DNA from: Armigeres subalbatus
Taxonomy: Eukaryota > Arthropoda > Insecta > Diptera > Culicidae
Length of the DNA: 64,000 nucleotides
Reading direction: 5' to 3'
NCBI RefSeq assembly: GCF_024139115.2
Contig: NC_085140.1
Location: 232,564,371-232,628,370, forward strand
Within the stretch, counting starts at the first letter, position 1; the number at the start of each line of letters is the position of its first letter. Below the pieces are notes generated by a model that saw only the letters and a program-made list of their open reading frames with translations, ran no database searches and was not told where the DNA came from. A program made the translations under genes and the position numbers. This document shows positions 58,901 to 64,000 of this stretch, piece by piece.

Positions 58901-60310
58901 TGGTATTCGTAGTCAAGTGCTGGCTTTCTCGTGATTGCAGATGCTCTGTGACAATCAAAATATTTCCAACAGTCAATTTATTGCGCTGGAAGTGTTTAAC
59001 ATTTAGCACGACAACGGGTTAAATTCTATCAATTTTGAACTTGTCACTTAGTATCAGAGTTAATGAATATAGTTCTCATTGGCAACGGGATCCAATTTGT
59101 AACAAACAAGATTGAAATAGTTAATCAGAAACGATACTGACGTCAATTGACAAACTGTATGTAACGATGGCTCGCCACTATGAGTAAATGATATAGATAA
59201 CATGTAAAGAATAAAATAATTATTTAGGAACAACATGTGATGTAAAATCTAGCGACTAGGAGGTCAGGGGCGTCAGTACGATGAAACGATACACCGGATT
59301 TTCTACGTCAATAGACCTATTTTTTTACTAAATCGAAAGTGACAAACCCCTTCAACAGGACTTGGACAGTTGGACACACTTCGTCCTCCAGCAGTTAAAC
59401 AAGGCCGTAATTTTCAGCAACATCCTTGGTTTTGTCATTTCCTCACAGGGTGCTCCATCCAAGCCCTAATCGGTAACTAGGATTCGAGAACATCCCTAGT
59501 GGAGACCGGATTTTCGTTCTAGCGATGACGCTGTTCCTTGTTGCCATTAACCGGGTGTTTCGTACTCGTGGTGACTCGAGTTTAGGTTAACAATATTAAA
59601 TTTTAAGGATGAAAGATTCGGGATCAGATAATTTCGGCTGATCATCTAGACATTTTTCATCCGGGACGATGTGGGGCGACTAAACAAAACAAAACCTTAA
59701 AAAAGAGAAAAAACATAATGTTAGATTTTGATATCAGAAGAACAAAGAAAACTAAAATGGCCAACAAGTAAACAATATCACGATCAGAGCATGAAATATT
59801 CAGCTTCATGAAGCAAATTCGTTCCGACTTTTGACAATCATGTTTTGATTATCCAAAATATAGAATGACTTACTCAGTTTACTGCTTCATAGATTCATTC
59901 AATTGATTACCACTGAATATGGAAACCGCGCGCGAAAAAAAACATAATTAGCCTTGATTATACTTATATTTGCCGCTAAAAATGCCCCTCAATTGAACGT
60001 CAGGATTAGATCTATGCGTGTATTTATTTAAATTATCTAAAATGTGTTCAGTTTTACAATAATAATTTGTGAAATTCAAATAAATACTCACTGACCCATA
60101 TTCATTCCGAAAATTGACTGTGCAGAGCCGAATATGTTTAGAAGCGAAGTGACACGATCACACGATGGTGATCACGATCTCCCAAAACACCTCGGGTTGT
60201 TAACCTCGGACCACAAGGGTATCCAATAATTGCTCTCTGGAGGCGTAATTTTCCGAGCAGAACATAACTACGTGATCGATGTCATCGTAACCAACTCTGT
60301 ACCTACATAA
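55951..60310. other. 4.4-kb region without a supported gene
   Basis: No exon chain, LINE block or TIR pair recognised. 56790-56990 has repeated ACACGAAC and CTCGGCGG/CTCGGTTCG words. 57175-57215 has a (CATTATCG/CATTATC) tract. The frame 58573-59022 is GC-richer but has no domain. It may contain regulatory DNA or exons of another gene that are too small to see. Confidence 0.4.
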
Positions 60311-60383
60311 GTTGCTATCGACAAGGTTTATTCTGTACAGATGTACTACTTGATACTTGATGGGCTACAGCTCTTCGATGAAC

Positions 60384-61769
60384 CTACGCCGAATGGAGTA
60401 TCCTTCTCCACTGGACTCGATCCTGGGCCAATCGCTTCCAGTCGCCCTGAATATTGAGCGCCCTCAGGTCCTCTTCAACTGCAAAAAGCCATCGTGTACG
60501 CGGCCTTCCACGAAGCCTGCTGCCTCTTCCGGGTTCTCTACTAAATATTATCTTCGCTTGTCGTTCTTCCGGCATACAAACAACGTGACCAGCCCACCGT
60601 AGTCTGCCGTGTTGTATAAGCTTAATAATATCCAGCCCTTTATACACCTGGTACAATTCGTGATTCATGCGACGCCGCCAGATACCGTTCTCCTGTTCAC
60701 CGCCGAGTATTGTCCGCAGTACCTTACGCTCAAACACTCCGAGAGCTCTACGATCAGCCTTCTTTAACGTCCATGTCTCATGGCCATATAAAGCCACCGG
60801 AAGAATCAGAGTAGTATACAGCGCGAGTTTTGTTTTCGTTTGCAGACTACGGGACTTAAGCTGGTTACGAAGTCCGTAATAAGCCCTATTTGCAGCTGCA
60901 ATACGCCTTTTCACCTCGCGGGTAACATCATTATCGCACGTCACTAATGTTCCAAGATACACAAATTCTTCTACCACTTCAAATTTTTCACCATCCAGCA
61001 CTATTTCGCTACCACCACCACTAATGAACCCACGTTGATTGCCAGCGACCATGTACTTCGTTTTGCTGGTATTGATCGTGAGTCCAATCCTCGCTGTCTC
61101 CCTCTTATAATGCGCAAAAGCCTCTTCCACGGCACGGCGATCAATTCCGATAATATCGATATCGTCCGCAAATCCCAGGAGCATATGCGATTTTGTGAAA
61201 ATGGTACCGCTTCTTTGCACACCAGCTCTCCTAATCGCTCCCTCGAGCGCTATATTGAACAGTAGGTTCGAGAGTGCATCACCCTGCTTTAATCCATCTA
61301 AGGTATCAAATGACGTCGATATTTCACCCGCAACCCTTACACTTTATTTCGATCCATCCAACGTTATACGAATCAGCCGTATCAGTTTCGCCGGAAAACC
61401 ATGTTCAAGCATAATTTGCCATAATTCATTCCGTTTCACTGAATCGTACGCCGCCTTGAAATCAATAAACAGATGATGTGTCTGCAAGTTGTACTCCCGG
61501 AATTTATCATGGATTTGTCTTAGGGTAAACATTTGATCCGTCGTTGATCGGCCCTCACGAAAACCTGCTTGGTATTCGCCGACGAAGGACTCTTCAAGCG
61601 GTCTCAATCTGTTGAACAGAATACGGGCCATAATTTTGTACGCCGAATTAAGGAGGGTTATTCCTCGGTAATTGGCGCACTCTAGTCTGTGCCCTTTCTT
61701 AAAGAGAGGGCAAATGAGGCCGTCCAACCAGCTAGCAGGCATTTCCTCGTCTTCCCATATTTTCGACAT
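60384..61769 (-). pseudogene. RTE LINE reverse transcriptase with one in-frame stop
   Basis: Read from 61769: WEDEEMPASWLDGLICPLFK, ECANYRGITLLNSAYK, EGRSTTDQMFTLRQIHDKF and LFIDFKAAYDSVKRNELWQI (first Asp). Then comes a TAA at 61344-61346 that most simply replaces TCA (Ser). The same frame continues: GLKQGDALSNLLFNIALEG, the active site LGFADDIDII, VEEFVYLGTLVTCDNDVTRE, VALYGHETWTLKKADRRALG and DWKRLAQDRVQWRRILHSA to a stop at 60384. Apart from that stop the 461-codon stretch is open, so this copy is much better preserved than the one at 15949. Confidence 0.82.
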
Positions 61770-62400
61770 AATATGGTGCAGAACTTCGTAAAGCTGCTCA
61801 CTGCCATGTTTGAGAAGTTCAGCCGGGAGCTGGTCCTTCCCCGCAGCCTTATTGTTTTTCAGCTCTTTGACAGCTTTTTAACCTCATCTAGTGTAGGTGA
61901 TTCCACAGCTTGTCCATCGTCGCTAATATTTATTCTGTTCTCCGATGCACCGTCACTTCCTCCATTCAACAAAGTCTCGAAGTGTTACTTCCACCTGGCA
62001 GCCACTTCAGTTTTATCTGTCAGCAAATTCCCTTGTTGGTCGTTGCACATGACGAGAGATGGCGCTGTCTTTCTCCGCACGCCATTGACAGACTCATAAA
62101 ACCTCCGCATATCGTTCTGCTCCATTTTTTTCTGCGCCTCACTAATCACTTGTTCTTCGTACTCTTTTTTTTCCTGCGGTGGGTTCGTTTTTCGGCTGCT
62201 CTTGCTTCCTTGTACCGATCTCTATTCGATCGGGTACCTGACACCAACATCCGGCTTCTGGCAACGTTCTTCTCGTCTGTCACTCTCTGGCACTCCACAT
62301 CGAACCAACCCGTCCTGGGTCGCCTCTGTGCAGTGCCTACCACTTCTCGTGCTGTTGTGCTCACCGCTCCATGGATCGACTCCCATAAATCGTTGATGTT
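61770..62400 (-). pseudogene. RTE LINE connector region
   Basis: The minus strand reads WESIHGAVSTTAREVVGTAQ, GWFDVECQRVTDEKNVARSR and, after a frame change, KKMEQNDMRRFYESVNGVRR and KTAPSLVMCNDQQGNLLTDK. A stop interrupts near RWK. It joins endonuclease to reverse transcriptase in the family. Confidence 0.7.
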
Positions 62401-62406
62401 GTCGTC

Positions 62407-62587
62407 GGGGGTGACAATGGGTCAAATGGGGGTGAGAATGGGTAGCTGTTTCAACTACTTAGAATGCTTGTAGAATAGATTGAACGTACCTGAGGGCAAG
62501 AAGACTAAAATATAAGAGACCTTTTTGAACGATTTTGCTGTACGACCTCCAGACTGCCAGTAAGAGCGATGACCCATTGTCACCCCC
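62407..62587. mobile_element. GGGGGTGACAATGGGT MITE, complete copy
   Basis: The ends GGGGGTGACAATGGGTCA and ACCCATTGTCACCCCC are inverted repeats (possibly extending two bases, TC/GA, on each side). About 181 bp, non-coding. It shares its interior with the truncated copy at 6785-6960. Confidence 0.85.
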
Positions 62588-62589
62588 GA

Positions 62590-63100
62590 TGGCGGTAGTG
62601 ATGATTGGACAATGGACAAAAGCGAATAAAGCTTCGGCTTAAGTCCTCACCTCTGAACCACGCTCGCAAATAAACTTCTGGAATTATGGAAAATAGCCAC
62701 CGTGCATATTCGTTGTGTGTCCAATTCCTTTGCCAACTCTGAAGAGTACTGACGAGCCAGCCTTGGGCTGAAAGTCTCCCCAATAAAGACATAAAAAAGA
62801 ATTGTCCAACAAAAACCTCACCTTCCTGTGCATCTACCTTTGCTAGCGAGTCCGCTTTCTCATTGCCTTAGATTAAGCAGTGATATGTGACCTAAACAAA
62901 GGCAATCTTGAATGAGCAAAGTTCATTGCTGCCAGTTCAGCATCATTGACCGAACACGATTCCTGAAGTTTTCGGAAGGTGGTTAAACAAAAAATAGTAA
63001 TTTGAATAGCATGTTTCATGGGCAGATCGTATCCAATTGAGAAACTGTTGTTGGTGAAGTGAAATCGAGAGGGAGTATAACATGGAAGACAAAGATCCGA
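62590..63100 (-). pseudogene. LOA-type LINE relic: RNase H end and C-terminal segment
   Basis: The minus strand from about 62950 reads SVNDAELAAMNFAHSRLPLF and GNEKADSLAKVDAQEGE, the RNase H C-terminal Asp motif. After a short inserted tail it continues as LQSWQRNWTHNEYARWLFSI and IPEVYLRAWFRGEDLSRSFI, a conserved block that follows RNase H in LOA/I-type elements. Broken by stops; both ends missing. Confidence 0.65.
62748..62800 (+). mobile_element. Short retroposed tail: terminal hairpin plus AATAAA
   Basis: GAC-GAGC-CAGCC-TTG-GGCTG-AAA-GTC followed by AATAAAGAC and an A-rich end, inserted in the LOA-type relic. Same hairpin as 27774-27803 and 55899-55928. A target duplication is not clear. 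Confidence 0.6.
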
Positions 63101-63779
63101 AGAAATGTAGTTGAGATAGACTCTCAGACTCTGTTTTCGAAGTTTTCTAAGTCAAGTATTTTACTTGTTCTACATTTGATGAGTATTCTTAGTGAGAGCT
63201 CCCAGTAAACGGTTATGTTATGCGTTGAATGCATACAGTCAATGGCAATACGCAAAAGACGATACTGTATTCTTTCCAATTTGATTAGGTGGCAATCAGC
63301 TGCTGAGAGAAAGCAGAAAGAGCTGTAGTCTAGAACAGAGAGAATGGTTGTTTATTGAGTTTGATGGAGTCTTCCGGGTGATCCCCCCCATGTTCCGGAG
63401 ATAGAACATAGAAAATGGAACATTTTTCGGCATTTCTTTATCAAATACACTGGGCTCGCTTTGAACGCGACTTTTTTTATATGCGTATTTTTTGCGTGGT
63501 TTTATGGATTTACGCGGTTTTTTACGCGAATTTCAAAAAAAAAATATTTTTTCACGCCATTTTTCAAAAATGTCTTGAAATCACGTGAAAATCGTTAAAA
63601 GTTGATTTATTCAAAAGTCGTTTTTTCCGTGGATTTCGGATTTTACGCGGTTTTCGAAAAAATATTCATAGTCCTTTTCAATAGAAAACACTAACAGTAT
63701 ATAATAAAGGTACCTACGATGCTAGGTCATTAGAACGAAGGCCGTCAATCCCGAAGGTCATGTGGCCACAGCCGCTAGG
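63101..63779. other. Unassigned, with TTTACGCGGTTTT words
   Basis: At 63475-63660 TTTACGCGGTTTT, TTTACGCGAA and ACGCGG words recur, probably a dispersed simple repeat. No gene. Confidence 0.4.
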
Positions 63780-64000
63780 GAGAGTGAAAAGAGAGAAATA
63801 AAAGTAATATGTGAAATGTGAAAAGCGAGAAGCAAGAAGGGGAAAGTAAGAAGTAAGAAGTGTGAAGTGAGAAGCGAGAAGTGAGGAAGTGAGAAGTAAG
63901 AAGTGAGATGTGAGTGCGTAGTGAGTAGTGAGAAGTTAGATGTGACAAGTGACAAGTGAGAATTGAAAAGTAATATGTAAGAAGTGAGAAGTGTGATAAG
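63780..64000 (+). repeat. GTGAGAAGTGAGAAG simple repeat
   Basis: Degenerate tandem GAGAAGTGA / GTAAGAAGT words to the window end. Same family as 34020-34500 and the complement of 9275-9375. Confidence 0.85.

Larger units (their letters stand above)
60311..62406 (-). mobile_element. RTE-clade LINE, 5'-truncated, minus strand
   Basis: From about 62400 to 60384 on the minus strand one can read connector, reverse transcriptase and C-terminal region, then a 3' end near 60311-60383 reading (minus) TGTAGCCCATCAAGTATCAA. The C-terminal words VLRTILGGEQENGIWRRRMN and LRWAGHVVCMPEE are close to those of the LINE at 14105-17295 but clearly a different subfamily. Endonuclease is missing. A MITE (62407-62587) abuts the truncation point. 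Confidence 0.8.

Noticed and set aside
58573..59022. 149-codon frame as a small gene
   Set aside because: No domain, no splice or poly(A) context, and overlapping frames of comparable length; chance is as likely.

Overview
The window looks like a stretch of a mosquito chromosome, most likely a culicine of the Aedes type. That is inferred from three things: an insect-type DIP (Dpr-interacting protein) immunoglobulin gene, two introns of about 16-18 kb packed with transposons, and the kinds of element present (RTE, I, R1, jockey/LOA-type LINEs, many palindromic MITEs). I ran no database search, so species and repeat-family names are recognition calls.

The only host gene I can support is on the + strand. 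Nine exons between 10854 and 47229 join in frame into about 406 codons that lack the 5' end. They encode three Ig domains, a Thr/Pro-rich stalk and a hydrophobic C-terminus typical of a GPI-anchored neuronal recognition protein. The first five exons lie in 1.8 kb (10854-12640). A 17.8 kb intron, one exon (30404-30556), a 16.0 kb intron and three closely spaced terminal exons follow (46535-47229). The signal-peptide exon is not visible here.

Layout: 1-1100 holds a 145-bp tandem array and its tail. 1579-2178 is a hAT-like MITE filled with ATTAATCA repeats. 3.2-7.0 kb holds small MITEs. 7.6-9.4 kb holds a long polypyrimidine tract and a CA-repeat element. The first large intron holds an RTE-type LINE (14.1-17.3 kb), a jockey/CR1-like LINE relic (19.0-20.1 kb), non-autonomous TIR elements (20.1-23.8 kb), another LINE relic (24.0-24.5 kb), a (CA)n element (24.8-25.7 kb) and a perfect 59-bp-arm hairpin (25.9 kb). 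The second holds LINE relics (31.9-33.6 kb), a fold-back repeat structure (33.6-36.2 kb) carrying an ORF1-only LINE that itself carries a MITE, a full-length I-clade LINE with a 23-bp target duplication (36.4-42.1 kb), and a 1.6 kb TIR element (42.4-44.0 kb). Downstream of the gene, 49-56 kb is R1-type LINE debris containing two inverted copies of a TIR element with a tRNA-like core. 56-60.3 kb is mostly unassigned. 60.3-63.1 kb is a minus-strand RTE LINE, a MITE and a LOA-type relic.

All LINE ORFs that I could read carry stops, frameshifts or catalytic changes, so no copy here looks able to move by itself. Apart from the DIP gene, the window is an archive of nested insertions. I found no CRISPR array, operon, rRNA or credible functional tRNA gene, and no clear undescribed system. 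The most unusual items are a 48-nt in-frame cassette-exon candidate in the DIP gene, the tRNA-bearing TIR elements, and a small conserved 3' hairpin that is found at the end of LINE copies and also as an insertion of only about 50 bp.
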